64,000 nt of DNA from Candidatus Undinarchaeales archaeon (GCA_030753015.1 JASMDC010000017.1:8662-72661); one strand, 5' to 3'. Positions 8,285 to 18,199 are shown, counted from the first letter of the stretch. The notes: generated by a model not told the origin, from the sequence alone. Translations and numbers: made by a program.

Positions 8285-8998
8285 TCATCCGACGGTCACT
8301 GTCAGCTCACTTTGCATGAGGTGACGGTAGTTACCGCCAGCGTCCGACGTGCACTGGGCCGGCTCGCAGAATGCGCAATCACCACTGGTGAAAAGGCACA
8401 AATCGACGGCGAACGTCCTAGTCCCCGCAGTGGTGTTGGCCGGGAGCGTGAGCATCAATTTGGCGAACCCGGACTTGTGGCCTTCCACCGCGATAGTGGG
8501 CTTACCCGAGAACCAGTCCTCTCCCGCGAAGGTCTCATCCTCCTTCGGATGCAGATTGACGCAGAAGCATCGCTGGTCCAGGTCGTCGTTCTTGACCGCC
8601 ACGTAAAGGGAGCGTGGAGTTGCATTGGAGGCGACTTCCATATTGGTGGCCTCTAATACTATCAGCTCGTTCGACTTCCGCAGTTCATCCTCAAGGCGTT
8701 CCCGACGCTCGGCATCTGCACGGGCCTCGGGATCGAGGTTATCATCGGTCTCGAACTGAGCACCTGTGATCCACTTCATGAACGGCGGGATGAGCACCGT
8801 GACCATGATGAGGACGATTATGGCGATGAGCGTCTTGATGATGCGTGGCGGCATCTCGGTATCATCGCCTGAGAGAGCCTGTGCCACCTCGGCGGAGCCG
8901 ACACCCTTCTTGATCAGCGCCTTGCGTATCTCGGCTTTGGAATGTCCACGCTCCTCGAGCGTACGGATCCAGTCACGGAGCTCTTCCTGGGACGGCAT
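8285..8998 (-). CDS. One-pass surface protein with Cys-rich CFCxN domain
   Basis: 237 residues. Residues 1-43 are the helical N-terminus shared with other proteins here (IRTLEERGHSKAEIRKAL). A membrane helix follows (about 52-75), then a charged stalk, then an external domain starting at SLYVAVKN with CFCVNLHP and ending CAFCEPAQC. The same domain occurs inside the 1186-residue protein immediately downstream ([10 protein letters not shown] ... CDTCEASNC), so the two probably arose by duplication and may work together. Both lie on the minus strand 51 bases apart. The order of the cysteines suggests disulfides outside the cell. Function unknown. Confidence 0.8.
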   Translation of the reverse strand: MPSQEELRDWIRTLEERGHSKAEIRKALIKKGVGSAEVAQALSGDDTEMPPRIIKTLIAIIVLIMVTVLIPPFMKWITGAQFETDDNLDPEARADAERRERLEDELRKSNELIVLEATNMEVASNATPRSLYVAVKNDDLDQRCFCVNLHPKEDETFAGEDWFSGKPTIAVEGHKSGFAKLMLTLPANTTAGTRTFAVDLCLFTSGDCAFCEPAQCTSDAGGNYRHLMQSELTVTVG

Positions 8999-9049
8999 CT
9001 ACCAGTTGATAAAGCCCTTAAGATTAAAAAACCGGCGTTCGGGGCACGT

Positions 9050-12000
9050 TCACCGCGTGCAGCAGCGGAACCCGAAGTTCGACTGGGAGTCGACCGGCTT
9101 GAGGTAAAGTCCCAAGCAGAAGCAACCCCTGCTGGGTGATCCGTCAGGGACTTCGCTGTGACCGCAGCCCCGGAAGAAGACGTTCCCCTCTCCACCGGAC
9201 GACGGCCGGTAGACGAGGTCGTCACCATAACGCCTCGGGTCCTTCCCGAGCAGCGTTCCAACGGTCTGGGTTGGGACGCCATCGTGCTGAAGCCACGCCT
9301 CACTGTGCACCTTGGCGTCCGTCCATTCACCGATGTTCCCGATCATATCGTGTACACCTGCGGCCGATGTGCAGTTCTCGTGAGAACCGGTCGGGCGGTT
9401 GTCGAATCCCTTGGTGTGGCACCCGTACTGTTCGTGGGACTCCTCGAAGATGAGGTCGTACCGCGTTCGGTTCAGGCCGCAGGACGCCACCCACTCGTAG
9501 TCCTTGCAAAGGTATTTCCCGGCCGCCTGGCACGCCATACGCGCCTCGTACCAGGTGACATCGGTCCACGGCAGGGCACCGGGCACCGAGGCGGCCATGC
9601 TCCCCGCCCCTCGCGATGCCTCGTACTTGTCGATGCAGAATCCACCGCACTGAGCGATGAACGCCATCCCCGACGGGCAGCTCCGAGGAGGTACGGGCTC
9701 CTCGGCGCAGATGGGATCAAGGGCCACCTCCAGGCTCGGGTAGACATCGAGCTGCGCCCGGGGAAGTGCCCCCTCAGGCGGCACCCAGGGCTCCGGCGTG
9801 GCGGCCGGTCCCGGTGTCGTTGTTGGCTCGGGAGTGGGCGTGCCCTCGCCCGGTGGCCCCTCTGTCGGCTCTGGGCTGGTGCCGGGAGGCGGGGCACGGG
9901 GATCGTGGCAGCAGCGGAATCCCGTCGCCCCTTCCGAGTACGTGGGACCGCTCACCAGGTGGAGGTAGAAGCAGCCGGCCCACGCCGACATCCCCTCGAT
10001 GGGTGACGAGCGGGAGCCGCCCCGCAGGAAAGGATTCCCCTCCTTGAGCCCCGATGGATTGTGGATGATCCAGTCGTCGCCGTACCTTGCCGCCTCATCG
10101 CCGAGGTACGCACCGACGCTCCCGTCGGTACCGGCCCACGTCTCGCTGGGCACCGTTGCGTTCGTCCACTCGCGCACGTTCCCTACCATGTCGTACACGC
10201 CCTCGGCTGATACGCAGTTGAGGCGGAAACCCGAAGCGACGTTGTTGCGTCCGTGGGTGTAGCACCCGAATCCTTCACCATGCTCCTCCTCGGTGAGTTG
10301 GTACCGTTCACCATCGAGGTTGCACGCCGCCATCCATTCGTAGTCCTTACACAGGTGCTTACCCGCGGCCTCGCAGGCGTGCGATGCCTCCTCCCAGGTG
10401 ATGCTGGCCCATGGCAGAGCGCCCTCCCGGGACGTTGCGGCCCCATCCTCGCCCCTGGACGCCTCGTACTTGTCGATGCAGAATCCACCGCACTGGTCGA
10501 TGAACGCCATCGCCTCGGGGCACGGCAGCACTTCGGATGACGGCTCAGAGCACACAGGGTCCAATGCGACCGTGAGATCCGCGTAGTTGTCGAGTTCTTC
10601 CCGTGGCCACGGTCCATGCCCCTCTGGGGGACCGGGCGTGGCCGTCGGTCCGCTGCCTGGTGGCTCGTCAACCGGTTTGGAGGAGGGATCGAGCGGATCG
10701 GTCCCAGCGTCCACCTCCTCGCCATCGGAGGCGCCATCGTCGTCGGTGTCCTCGTCGTTTGGATCGGTCCTGTGCTCCTTCTCGACATCGTTGGTCAGTC
10801 CGTCCTCGTCAGGGTCCTCGGTGCCCGCGTCCTCTGGCGTGCTGGAGGGATCGAGCGGATCGGTCCCGGCGTCCACCTCCTCGCCATCGGAAGCGCCGTC
10901 GTCGTCGGTGTCCTCGTCGTTTGGATCGGTCCCGTGCACCCGCTCGGTCGCGTTTGTTAGCCCGTCGCCATCAGGATCGTCACTGGCGCCACCGTCGACA
11001 GGGGGCTCGGCGACCTCCTCCTCGCAGTCCGCATCGGTGCCAACGTCACAGCCCAGGGGGCAGACCCCGTCCCCGCCACGGCATCCCGGACCAGTGGTCT
11101 GGTTCCCGAAGTCCAGCTCGTACCGCTCGGTTGCGTACAAGCTGTAGCCAGCCTCGTCCGTACCCGGGTGGCAATTAGACGCTTCGCACGTGTCGCAGTC
11201 CTCTGAGGTGAGGGTGCATACGTGGATCGTGAGATTCCACGAGCCAGCGGGCATCTCCTTCGGGAGCGTCAGGTCGATTCTTGGGAAGCCGATCCTGTCA
11301 CCCGCCACACGTGTGGTGGTCACACCCAGGAAGAACGGAACCCGGTCGGTGCGCCCGAGGTTGGGATTGATACAGAAGCATGTTTCTTTGCTCTCTTCGT
11401 TGGCGAGGGCCATGATGATCTGCCGCAAGGGGACCTCGCTGGAAATAGTATCCTTCGGTTCGATGTCCAATGCGATCAATGATCCCGTGACCGCCAGTTC
11501 CTGACTGATCCGCTCCTCCACCACCTTCGCGTCCACATCCTCGGGTGTGGGCGTGGGGGTCTCCGGTGCCTCATAGACGCACGAGGCCGACACCCAGTCG
11601 CCGATGGTCACGCATTCACCCGTCTTGGCGTCGACCGTACACGACACGGTGCCCACCGCAGTGCCGGCCTGGATCCGCTCCAGGAGACGTGTCAGTTCCC
11701 GGGTGCCCTCGAAGGTGCAGCTGACAACGACGTCCACGAGCCGGCCGGCCTGATCGACGACCCGACGTTGTTCCTTTACGAGGTCATCGGGTGTCACACC
11801 TGAAGCGAACAAGGATTCCACGGCGACGTCATCGTAATCGGCCTCGACCTTGCTGAGCACCTTGGTGAGCGTGCACCCGCCGGCGGGAGCCACTTCAATG
11901 GAATAAGAGACCGTGGTCGTCCGATGTAGGTGGGGCTGGACCTCGATGGTGACAGTGTGATCGATGGACGCCGTGCGGCAGGTCCTCGAGGCCTCTATGA

Positions 12001-12610
12001 AGCACGTGAAGTCCGTACCGCATCCGATGGGGGTCCGGTCCTCGATACGACAATCGGCGTCGTCGGAATCGGTGCAGCCCTCGGGACAGCGGCCGTCGCC
12101 GTCACGACATCGAGGGACGGGAGTGTGGACGCACTCCATGGGATGGCCCGTGCACTCGTCCCTTGTATCGGGATCACTGTCGTCGCAGTCGTCGTCAGAG
12201 CAGCACTCGGACTCTCTACATACGGTCCCGTCGACGTACTGGCACGGGGCGCACTGGGGGCCGGTGCACGCGTCATCGATGCAGGTCTGGTCGCCGGGAC
12301 AACCGGCATCACGGCAGCACGTCGTGGACATCTCACCGGGTTCACTGATGCCGTTGCCGCACTGTGGGCCTGTAAAGTGGCCGCCCAGGGCGACAGCACT
12401 GATGACGATGACGACGACGGCAATGGCGACGAGCTGACCGATGGTCACACTTGAGTGAGCGGGGACTTTTGGCGGGGGGCCGTACAGGGCGCGGGCCACG
12501 ACGTCCGGCGGGAATCCCTTGTACTGCACCAGGTAGTAGTTGATTTGCTGAGGATTGTACCCGTTGCTTCGGAGATATTCCACCCATGCCTCCACCTGAC
12601 CTTCGGGCAT
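9050..12610 (-). CDS. Giant surface protein with Cys-rich, TSP3-like and two FGE/SUMF1-like domains
   Basis: 1186 residues. In order: helical N-terminus (1-44, [14 protein letters not shown]), membrane helix (about 54-77), a Cys/Asp-rich segment (about 80-200), a beta-rich region (200-350), the CFCxN domain shared with the neighbouring gene (about 405-505), two thrombospondin type 3-like calcium-binding repeats of DPDGDGL and [12 protein letters not shown] (about 547-645), an FGE-sulfatase domain (about 680-905), a Thr/Pro linker and a second FGE-sulfatase domain (about 960-1186). Both FGE domains show [19 protein letters not shown] or CKDYEWVA, and a terminal GFRCC. Such domains in surface proteins often bind ligands rather than act as formylglycine enzymes. 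A weak TATA (12635-12642) supports the start. Confidence 0.88.
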   Translation of the reverse strand: MPEGQVEAWVEYLRSNGYNPQQINYYLVQYKGFPPDVVARALYGPPPKVPAHSSVTIGQLVAIAVVVIVISAVALGGHFTGPQCGNGISEPGEMSTTCCRDAGCPGDQTCIDDACTGPQCAPCQYVDGTVCRESECCSDDDCDDSDPDTRDECTGHPMECVHTPVPRCRDGDGRCPEGCTDSDDADCRIEDRTPIGCGTDFTCFIEASRTCRTASIDHTVTIEVQPHLHRTTTVSYSIEVAPAGGCTLTKVLSKVEADYDDVAVESLFASGVTPDDLVKEQRRVVDQAGRLVDVVVSCTFEGTRELTRLLERIQAGTAVGTVSCTVDAKTGECVTIGDWVSASCVYEAPETPTPTPEDVDAKVVEERISQELAVTGSLIALDIEPKDTISSEVPLRQIIMALANEESKETCFCINPNLGRTDRVPFFLGVTTTRVAGDRIGFPRIDLTLPKEMPAGSWNLTIHVCTLTSEDCDTCEASNCHPGTDEAGYSLYATERYELDFGNQTTGPGCRGGDGVCPLGCDVGTDADCEEEVAEPPVDGGASDDPDGDGLTNATERVHGTDPNDEDTDDDGASDGEEVDAGTDPLDPSSTPEDAGTEDPDEDGLTNDVEKEHRTDPNDEDTDDDGASDGEEVDAGTDPLDPSSKPVDEPPGSGPTATPGPPEGHGPWPREELDNYADLTVALDPVCSEPSSEVLPCPEAMAFIDQCGGFCIDKYEASRGEDGAATSREGALPWASITWEEASHACEAAGKHLCKDYEWMAACNLDGERYQLTEEEHGEGFGCYTHGRNNVASGFRLNCVSAEGVYDMVGNVREWTNATVPSETWAGTDGSVGAYLGDEAARYGDDWIIHNPSGLKEGNPFLRGGSRSSPIEGMSAWAGCFYLHLVSGPTYSEGATGFRCCHDPRAPPPGTSPEPTEGPPGEGTPTPEPTTTPGPAATPEPWVPPEGALPRAQLDVYPSLEVALDPICAEEPVPPRSCPSGMAFIAQCGGFCIDKYEASRGAGSMAASVPGALPWTDVTWYEARMACQAAGKYLCKDYEWVASCGLNRTRYDLIFEESHEQYGCHTKGFDNRPTGSHENCTSAAGVHDMIGNIGEWTDAKVHSEAWLQHDGVPTQTVGTLLGKDPRRYGDDLVYRPSSGGEGNVFFRGCGHSEVPDGSPSRGCFCLGLYLKPVDSQSNFGFRCCTR
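10682..10770 (-). repeat. Direct repeat copy 1 encoding TSP3-like unit
   Basis: About 89 bases nearly identical to 10844-10932, offset 162 bases (54 codons), encoding the acidic [18 protein letters not shown] unit. An internal coding duplication, not a mobile element. Confidence 0.85.
10844..10932 (-). repeat. Direct repeat copy 2 encoding TSP3-like unit
   Basis: Second copy of the 89-base unit at 10682-10770, differing at only a few positions and in the same reading frame. The low divergence implies recent duplication or gene conversion. Confidence 0.85.
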
Positions 12611-12678
12611 CGATCACCAGTATGGGTTGGAATGTTCTTAAGACTACCTCTCGTGCAAAGGCAGGTCCGGATCGTGGC

Positions 12679-13434
12679 CTACATCTTCGCGCCGCACCGG
12701 GCGCAGAAGGCGGTCCTTCGCTTGTTGACGAACCCACAGGTATTGCAGGGGAATCCCTCAGGGCCCTTGTCCTCTTCAAATTCCTCATCATCGGTCGGCT
12801 CGGGTGGTGGTCTCACGGCCTCGCCCACGGGGGAGATACGCTCAGCGATGCTGCCACCACTAGCTGCCGGGGGAGGCTCCGGTTGTGCCATGGCTCCCCC
12901 ATACTCGTATCCCTCGGATGTCGTGCTCGGCTCTTTCTGAGGTGCTGCGAGCTGTTCCTCAAGGGCATCGATCCGTGCTGCGAGCTCTTTGATGCGTTCG
13001 GCCGTTTCAGCAGCGCCAGCGCCAGCGGCGTCAAGGCCGTCGTGCGACTCGGTCCGCGCCGTCTCTAGCGCCCCGGTCAGTTCGTCCACGCGCTTCTTCA
13101 GGTCAAGCTCCTCGCTCTCCACACGGGAGAGCGTCTCCAGCTCCTCCTTGGAAAGGTGGGCCTCCACGGGGGCCGCTGGCTTCTCGGTTTTTGGAACCTC
13201 CGCTGGTGCATGGTGTACAACGACCTCCTCATCGTCAGAATCACCCGCGGTAGATGGGAGCATCAGGGCGCTTCCCAGACCTGCGAGGGCTAACAGTGCT
13301 CCGACACCTATGAGGAACGTGGCCTTGAAGTCCATGACCATCTTCTCCACGCCCAGCATGAGCATGACGATGCCCACGGCAAGGATGGCAGGGGGAAGGA
13401 TGGCGAGGATGCGCCGTGGATCCGGTGCTGACAT
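12679..13434 (-). CDS. Two-pass membrane protein with coiled coil and C-terminal zinc ribbon
   Basis: 251 residues starting at an ATG directly abutting the TAG stop of the upstream E2-like gene, so the two are co-transcribed and probably translationally coupled. Two membrane helices (about 10-30 and 38-59) are followed by an acidic linker, a coiled coil (about 90-165), a Pro-rich stretch and a terminal zinc ribbon CNTCG ... CARCG (about 230-250). The zinc ribbon and coil would face the cytoplasm. By position it is the best candidate membrane anchor or partner for the tandem E2-like protein. I do not recognise a named family. Confidence 0.78.
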   Translation of the reverse strand: MSAPDPRRILAILPPAILAVGIVMLMLGVEKMVMDFKATFLIGVGALLALAGLGSALMLPSTAGDSDDEEVVVHHAPAEVPKTEKPAAPVEAHLSKEELETLSRVESEELDLKKRVDELTGALETARTESHDGLDAAGAGAAETAERIKELAARIDALEEQLAAPQKEPSTTSEGYEYGGAMAQPEPPPAASGGSIAERISPVGEAVRPPPEPTDDEEFEEDKGPEGFPCNTCGFVNKRRTAFCARCGAKM

Positions 13435-15279
13435 CTAACGGAACACCCCCATGACCTTGTCAAGCAGCCCTTTCTTCGCTTCGGGGCGCAGGGTCTTCAC
13501 CAGCTTGGCCACGGTCTTGAGGTCCGTCCGCCTGAAGTGCTTCTGGGTTATGAACTCCTCCTTCACTCGACCGTCGGTCTCGACGTTGTCGTTGATGAAT
13601 GGTTTGGGATCAACGACTGACACCCTGGGGGGTGAGAGGGGGTAGTTCTGTGAGAGGCGGACCTCGTAGTGCACCTTCTTGAGCTGGGCGCCATATAGCG
13701 CCTTATACTCTCCGCTCCAGAGGTAGATGTTGTTCGCGAGCGGCTTGAACGTGGTGACCATATCGGAGACGAGGATGTTCCCGATCTCCTCGAAGAACTC
13801 CTCGGAGCTGGTGATCTCGAACTTACGTACCCTCAGACGCTCCTTCACGAGCTCCAATGCCTCGCACAGGCTCATATCACCCTCCCATTCCAGGCCAGAA
13901 CCGGGGTGGCCGAAGAGTACGAGCCCGGTAGGGGAATGGATGGCGCCGAAGAGGAGGATCCGCTCGGTGACATCGAGCCGGGAGTCGAACTTGATCATAG
14001 GAGGGGTCTGCGGGAAGTACGGATCCACCAGGACCACGGCCTCGTAGGTGCGGCTGGTCAACACTCCTTCACCTTTGATGGTCACCGTCCAGCCCCCCAG
14101 GACCTCCCTGTTCAGGTCCTGTGCGTACTGTCCCACCTCGTTGTCGGGGATCTGGGTGATGGAAGGCTCGTACTTCTCGAGGTAGCCCGCCTCGTAGGAG
14201 AGACGGGTCGTAGGGTCCATGGAGACAAGGTCTGTGCGCTTGAGGGCACGGATGTCCTCAAGGACCTCAACGATATGGGTCTCCTCGGTCCATGTTGACG
14301 TGAGCCGGGGGATTACTACCGAGCCCCCCACGTCGATATGATCATTGGGGAACACGTTACGAAGGGACACGCGCGGGGGAACCCGGGGGAATTCCTTGGG
14401 CACGTCCACGGCAAGGTCGAGCGTGATGCCCTGATGGGTCGTCACCGGCCCCTCCCATCGCTCCACGTTGCCCTTCACGGGGCGCAGCTGGCTCTGACGC
14501 AGGAGCTGATAGGTCTCCAGGTACAGCCGCGGTACCTCGCGGTGCACGCGCTCGATGCGACGGCGCAGGGCATCCAGCACACCGCTCAGATCGGGATCCT
14601 TGCTCCACTGGTACGTGGCCAGGTTCTCGAGCTTGGCATAGCCCTCCTCGTCAGTTAGACGGGGATGGACGATCCCTACACGCACTGAGGGGGGGCTCTT
14701 GGGATACCCCTGGGGGAGCTTCACGACCACTTTCTCGCTCTCCAGACGCCCCGTGAACGTGGCCTTGCCGGACTCCTGGAATCCCTGCTTGAGCAGCAGA
14801 CGCCGGTCCTTCCCGGCCTCGACACGTTCCCCGATATCGTCTAGGCGCGTGTAAATGAACTCGCCCGGAGGTATCTGCTCCTCGAACGAGTAACTGTCCA
14901 GGGTGAACCGCGCCGGTGAGCGTGGATAGCCAGGAGGTAGTAGCACCTCCATCCGCTTTCCCTTGTGCTTTCCTGTGAGCGTGACCCCGCTGGCATCCTC
15001 CTTGTGCGAGAATCCCTCCTCGTGCAGGAATGAGACCTCGAGCGTCTTCTTGATCTCGCCGTCAAGGAACTGGGCGAGCGGAAGGCCGTCGGGGATGGGG
15101 ACATTCCGGTTCACTCCCCCGCCGGAGATGCTCGCGCTCTTGGTGCCCTCCACCTGGAGCTTCACCTGGACCGTCTTGCCATGGAACTCACCACGGAGGT
15201 CGTAGATGGAGTCGCCGACGAACGAGAATCCGCTCCCACGGAGCTGATGGATCTCGCGGAGGATACGTGGATCGGGCAT
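13435..15279 (-). CDS. Tandem UBC/E2-like (UEV-like) repeat protein without catalytic cysteine
   Basis: 614 residues from the ATG at 15279. Five strand-turn motifs of the E2 type, [YF]P-x2-P-[PA], recur near residues 116, 191, 296, 420 and 546 (GYPRSPA, GYPKSPP, EFPRVPP, YFPQTPP, NYPLSPP). The third repeat is clearest: WEGPVTT before the motif, then VFPNDHIDVGGSVVIPRL, which aligns with the E2 HPN-x-G-x-ICL loop but with Val in place of the active cysteine, then W-x-EETHIVEVLEDI matching the E2 C-terminal helices. The only cysteine lies in a helix (MSLCEALEL). The protein is soluble. It looks like a scaffold of inactive ubiquitin-conjugase folds. The open frame extends to 15546, but the upstream part overlaps another gene; the TATA at 15301-15308 supports 15279. 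Confidence 0.8.
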   Translation of the reverse strand: MPDPRILREIHQLRGSGFSFVGDSIYDLRGEFHGKTVQVKLQVEGTKSASISGGGVNRNVPIPDGLPLAQFLDGEIKKTLEVSFLHEEGFSHKEDASGVTLTGKHKGKRMEVLLPPGYPRSPARFTLDSYSFEEQIPPGEFIYTRLDDIGERVEAGKDRRLLLKQGFQESGKATFTGRLESEKVVVKLPQGYPKSPPSVRVGIVHPRLTDEEGYAKLENLATYQWSKDPDLSGVLDALRRRIERVHREVPRLYLETYQLLRQSQLRPVKGNVERWEGPVTTHQGITLDLAVDVPKEFPRVPPRVSLRNVFPNDHIDVGGSVVIPRLTSTWTEETHIVEVLEDIRALKRTDLVSMDPTTRLSYEAGYLEKYEPSITQIPDNEVGQYAQDLNREVLGGWTVTIKGEGVLTSRTYEAVVLVDPYFPQTPPMIKFDSRLDVTERILLFGAIHSPTGLVLFGHPGSGLEWEGDMSLCEALELVKERLRVRKFEITSSEEFFEEIGNILVSDMVTTFKPLANNIYLWSGEYKALYGAQLKKVHYEVRLSQNYPLSPPRVSVVDPKPFINDNVETDGRVKEEFITQKHFRRTDLKTVAKLVKTLRPEAKKGLLDKVMGVFR

Positions 15280-15300
15280 GGGCAGGTGGATGTGCGCAAC

Positions 15301-15308
15301 ATTAATAA
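15301..15308 (-). promoter_or_regulatory. TATA-like box of the E2-like operon
   Basis: TTATTAAT on the minus strand, 22-29 bases before the ATG at 15279, in the 49-base gap after the exported-protein gene. It separates the E2-like operon from the pilin module. Confidence 0.6.
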
Positions 15309-15328
15309 CGGTAGCGTCGACGGCCGGA

Positions 15329-18199
15329 TCACGCCGGAATGCACTGTCGCGGTAGTATCCAGGATCCTGGATTGCGTGCGAAGTACACGGCCCGAGTGGC
15401 ATTGTGCTCGAACAGTACACCGCTACGCTCGGTGATGACAGAAACGGTGAGCTCTTCCCATCCCTCCAATGCCTTATCGCAGAATCGGAACGGTTCAAGG
15501 TGGACGAGGTAGCCGCCGGGTGCCGATGTGACGTACAGCGACTCACGAACGGATCCGCCCAGATATGCCCGCACCGTCCGGGCAGCAGGGACTATATCGC
15601 GACCCGCCACGGACACAAGCACGTCCATGTCGAAGCCCCACGCCTGGAGCACTTGGTAGATGGGCTCCTCACGCGAGCCCGGTCGTACCTCTTCGATGGT
15701 CAGACGCGTCTCCCCGGGGGCTACGAGAGTGATATGGTCATTTCCGCTTCCCGTGCGGCCCAGACGTGCCACGCTGACATCCACGGTGGCGCGGCCAGCG
15801 CTCAGGGAGCCGGAGACCACGAGCGTCAGCACCCACTGACGCAAAGCGGGCACGTAACGCATGGAGAACACCCGCGCCTCCGTACCGCGGACGGAGGCCC
15901 GCACGTCATCGCGTGTAAGGGTTGTGACGGGAGTCCCGTCCCGGGCGTCCACCACGGAGACGTAGGCATGAAGGAACGCACCCTGTTGTGCTTCCTTGAG
16001 TGGGACAGTCCTGGGTTCGAGGGACTGTACGATCACCTCGTAGCCGACGGTCATGGAACCGTACCAGAGGGGGATGGAGGACCGTGCCGCCCCCAGCTCG
16101 CCGTCGTGGACTAATTTGAGGAACAGTGGGACGGACCCTGGTGAGAGCGTCCCTGCAAGGTGGGGCGGGAGCCGGGCACGGACCCGCCAGACCTCGTCCC
16201 GCCACGCCACCTCCACGTTCTCTGGAGGGAGCGGGAGGTCGCCCACGACAAGTGTGATCGAATCGGCCGAGATCCCTCTGGAGATCGGACGACTCTGCAG
16301 GCGCACCGAGAGGTCGAGGCTGACGACCACCTCGCCAGTGGCCAGGGTGTCCATGTCCAACGCTTCGGGCCGGACGTCCTCCACATGGACCGAGAGACCT
16401 TCCGGTGAGCAGCCATCCTCGCGACATATCTCGCCCGGACCGCAGACGTGACCGAACGAGGTCTCTTCGTCCGTGCACAGGCAATGGGACGGGCACAGTT
16501 CCCACGGGAGAAGGGCCGGGATCCGTTGGAGTCCAACGCGCGCCACACGCTCGCCGTCCTCCATCGCTACGACGAAAGGTGGTTCGTCCCCGCCGCCGGC
16601 GCATCCGCTGGCCGTGCACTGCTGACCGTGCTCGCACACGTCCGCCAACCGACCGTCCTCGGTGAAGCACGCGCACACCGGGTGGCGGTCGGAGGCCGGT
16701 ACGCACCGCCCGCCGGGGCCCATGCAGCGAAGTGTGATGTCCCTCGTGCCCAGTATTCCGTCGCGGCACAGGCGATCGTAATCGGTACCCCTGAGGCCGG
16801 TGGGCACCCACGGCTCGACCTCGAGCGGAACTGTGTGAACGCCCGATTCGTCGCCACGGAACGCCGTGAGACGGAGCTGGTAATGGCCGGGCGGGACCGT
16901 CTCGGGGAGCGTGAAGGCGATCTTACCGCAGGGATAGGTACGGCGGACGAGGATGCGCTCCTCCGTCCCGGTGTAGTTGATCAGCGCCACCTCGCACCGC
17001 TCCCCGGGTGTGTCAACCCACATGCGGACATCCTCGCCCACCATGTACGAGGGCTGCTCGAGAGTTACCGGCAGAGGCACCGACCGCCCGGGCTTAAGGA
17101 AATGGACAATGGTGTTGGCCGTGGCCGGGAGCCCCATAGGATTGAACATGGTGACCCGCACCACGTACTCTCCATCCTCGGACATTGTCGAGAGGGTGAG
17201 GGGGACGTAGAGGCAGGATGGAAGCCCGTACTGAGCGTTCACGACATCGCCCTCATGCAGCAGTTCGACAGCACAGCTCGACATGCCAGCTCCGGCGAAG
17301 GCGCCCACGACCATTGTCTCGCCGAGGAGGAAGGTGTCCGTCACACGACCGGCGCCATCACCCACTACAAGTGTCACGGGGAAGAGGCGCGGCCTGACGA
17401 GAACCTCGGCAGTGGCGTTGATCAGTTCGTTCGAATCCTTGAGCTGGAACAGGGTGTGGATGATCACAGGTGTGGCGGGGCATTGGCCCCCTTCGTACTC
17501 CTCGCATCCCATCCCCGCGGGGTCGAACTCGAGAAGGAACGACTCACAGGAAAAGCACGTGCGGGCTTGTCCAAGGGACTGACCGTCGGTGGAGAACAAT
17601 CCCCACACAGCGAACTCGACCTCATTGCCGAAGAAGAACGTCGCGATATCTCCTGCATAGTACTGATCGAGGTCGGTGAGCAGCTGGCCATTGATGATAC
17701 AGTCCTCGGTCCCGTCCTGACACTGGAGGGGGAACTCCAGGCCCACCCGCTCCTTGCGCGTGAGATGGCTGGTCGCCAGTCCCGTGGTGGGGAGGGTATA
17801 GGTGACGGTGCGTTCACCGACGTCCTCTGCCTCGTCCACGAGCAGGAACCCGCGGGGAGTGTAGGAGAACTTGAGGGTGGGTCGCAGCTCCTGGAGCGAG
17901 TACGAACGCGCCACCGTGAGCAAGGGCTCGACTGTGGTGAACCGAAGCGTGATCCTGTCACCTGTCACGTCGTAGGTGCACGCGCGTGTGTGCGCTGGCG
18001 CGAGCTGGGCGCAAGCGCGGTCGAGCACACCTGGCTTGAGTAGCGTGTCAATCAGCTCATCGCCCACGCCGTCGAGGGTTACGGTGATATGGTTGAGTGG
18101 TGAGCGTGATACATCGACCTCCTCGAGGATGGTGTCCACTACTACCGCTGTCGCGGGAGCGATCACCAGGAGCAAGGCCAGAAGGATGGCGGTCCTCAT
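15329..18199 (-). CDS. Large exported Cys-containing multidomain protein, pilin-module copy A
   Basis: 956 residues from the ATG at 18199, which forms an ATGA overlap with the stop of the pilin-like gene upstream; a GTG at 18208 is also in frame. A signal peptide (about 1-20, AILLALLLVIAPATA) leads into a long series of beta-sandwich-like segments with a central Cys-rich region (about 480-610: CACF, CEHGQQC, CPSHCLC, CGPGEIC). It is a paralog of 51445-54192: both start with an IxEEV segment after the signal, share the Cys-rich block and end in a short NPG[SD]W motif plus a final cysteine. No C-terminal anchor is visible. Probably a secreted component delivered with, or bound to, the adjacent pilin-like protein. 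Confidence 0.85.
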   Translation of the reverse strand: MRTAILLALLLVIAPATAVVVDTILEEVDVSRSPLNHITVTLDGVGDELIDTLLKPGVLDRACAQLAPAHTRACTYDVTGDRITLRFTTVEPLLTVARSYSLQELRPTLKFSYTPRGFLLVDEAEDVGERTVTYTLPTTGLATSHLTRKERVGLEFPLQCQDGTEDCIINGQLLTDLDQYYAGDIATFFFGNEVEFAVWGLFSTDGQSLGQARTCFSCESFLLEFDPAGMGCEEYEGGQCPATPVIIHTLFQLKDSNELINATAEVLVRPRLFPVTLVVGDGAGRVTDTFLLGETMVVGAFAGAGMSSCAVELLHEGDVVNAQYGLPSCLYVPLTLSTMSEDGEYVVRVTMFNPMGLPATANTIVHFLKPGRSVPLPVTLEQPSYMVGEDVRMWVDTPGERCEVALINYTGTEERILVRRTYPCGKIAFTLPETVPPGHYQLRLTAFRGDESGVHTVPLEVEPWVPTGLRGTDYDRLCRDGILGTRDITLRCMGPGGRCVPASDRHPVCACFTEDGRLADVCEHGQQCTASGCAGGGDEPPFVVAMEDGERVARVGLQRIPALLPWELCPSHCLCTDEETSFGHVCGPGEICREDGCSPEGLSVHVEDVRPEALDMDTLATGEVVVSLDLSVRLQSRPISRGISADSITLVVGDLPLPPENVEVAWRDEVWRVRARLPPHLAGTLSPGSVPLFLKLVHDGELGAARSSIPLWYGSMTVGYEVIVQSLEPRTVPLKEAQQGAFLHAYVSVVDARDGTPVTTLTRDDVRASVRGTEARVFSMRYVPALRQWVLTLVVSGSLSAGRATVDVSVARLGRTGSGNDHITLVAPGETRLTIEEVRPGSREEPIYQVLQAWGFDMDVLVSVAGRDIVPAARTVRAYLGGSVRESLYVTSAPGGYLVHLEPFRFCDKALEGWEELTVSVITERSGVLFEHNATRAVYFARNPGSWILPRQCIPA

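Noticed and set aside
10587-11147. Plus-strand Ser-rich frame
   Set aside because: Complement of the Asp/Glu/Gly-rich TSP3 repeats; low-complexity artefact.
15280-15546. N-terminal extension of the E2-like protein
   Set aside because: It runs through the TATA box and into the end of the upstream gene; composition is not protein-like.
16448-18043. 531-residue plus-strand frame
   Set aside because: Antisense to the large exported protein, with His/Arg/Gly-rich composition and no domain; a GC-rich shadow frame.
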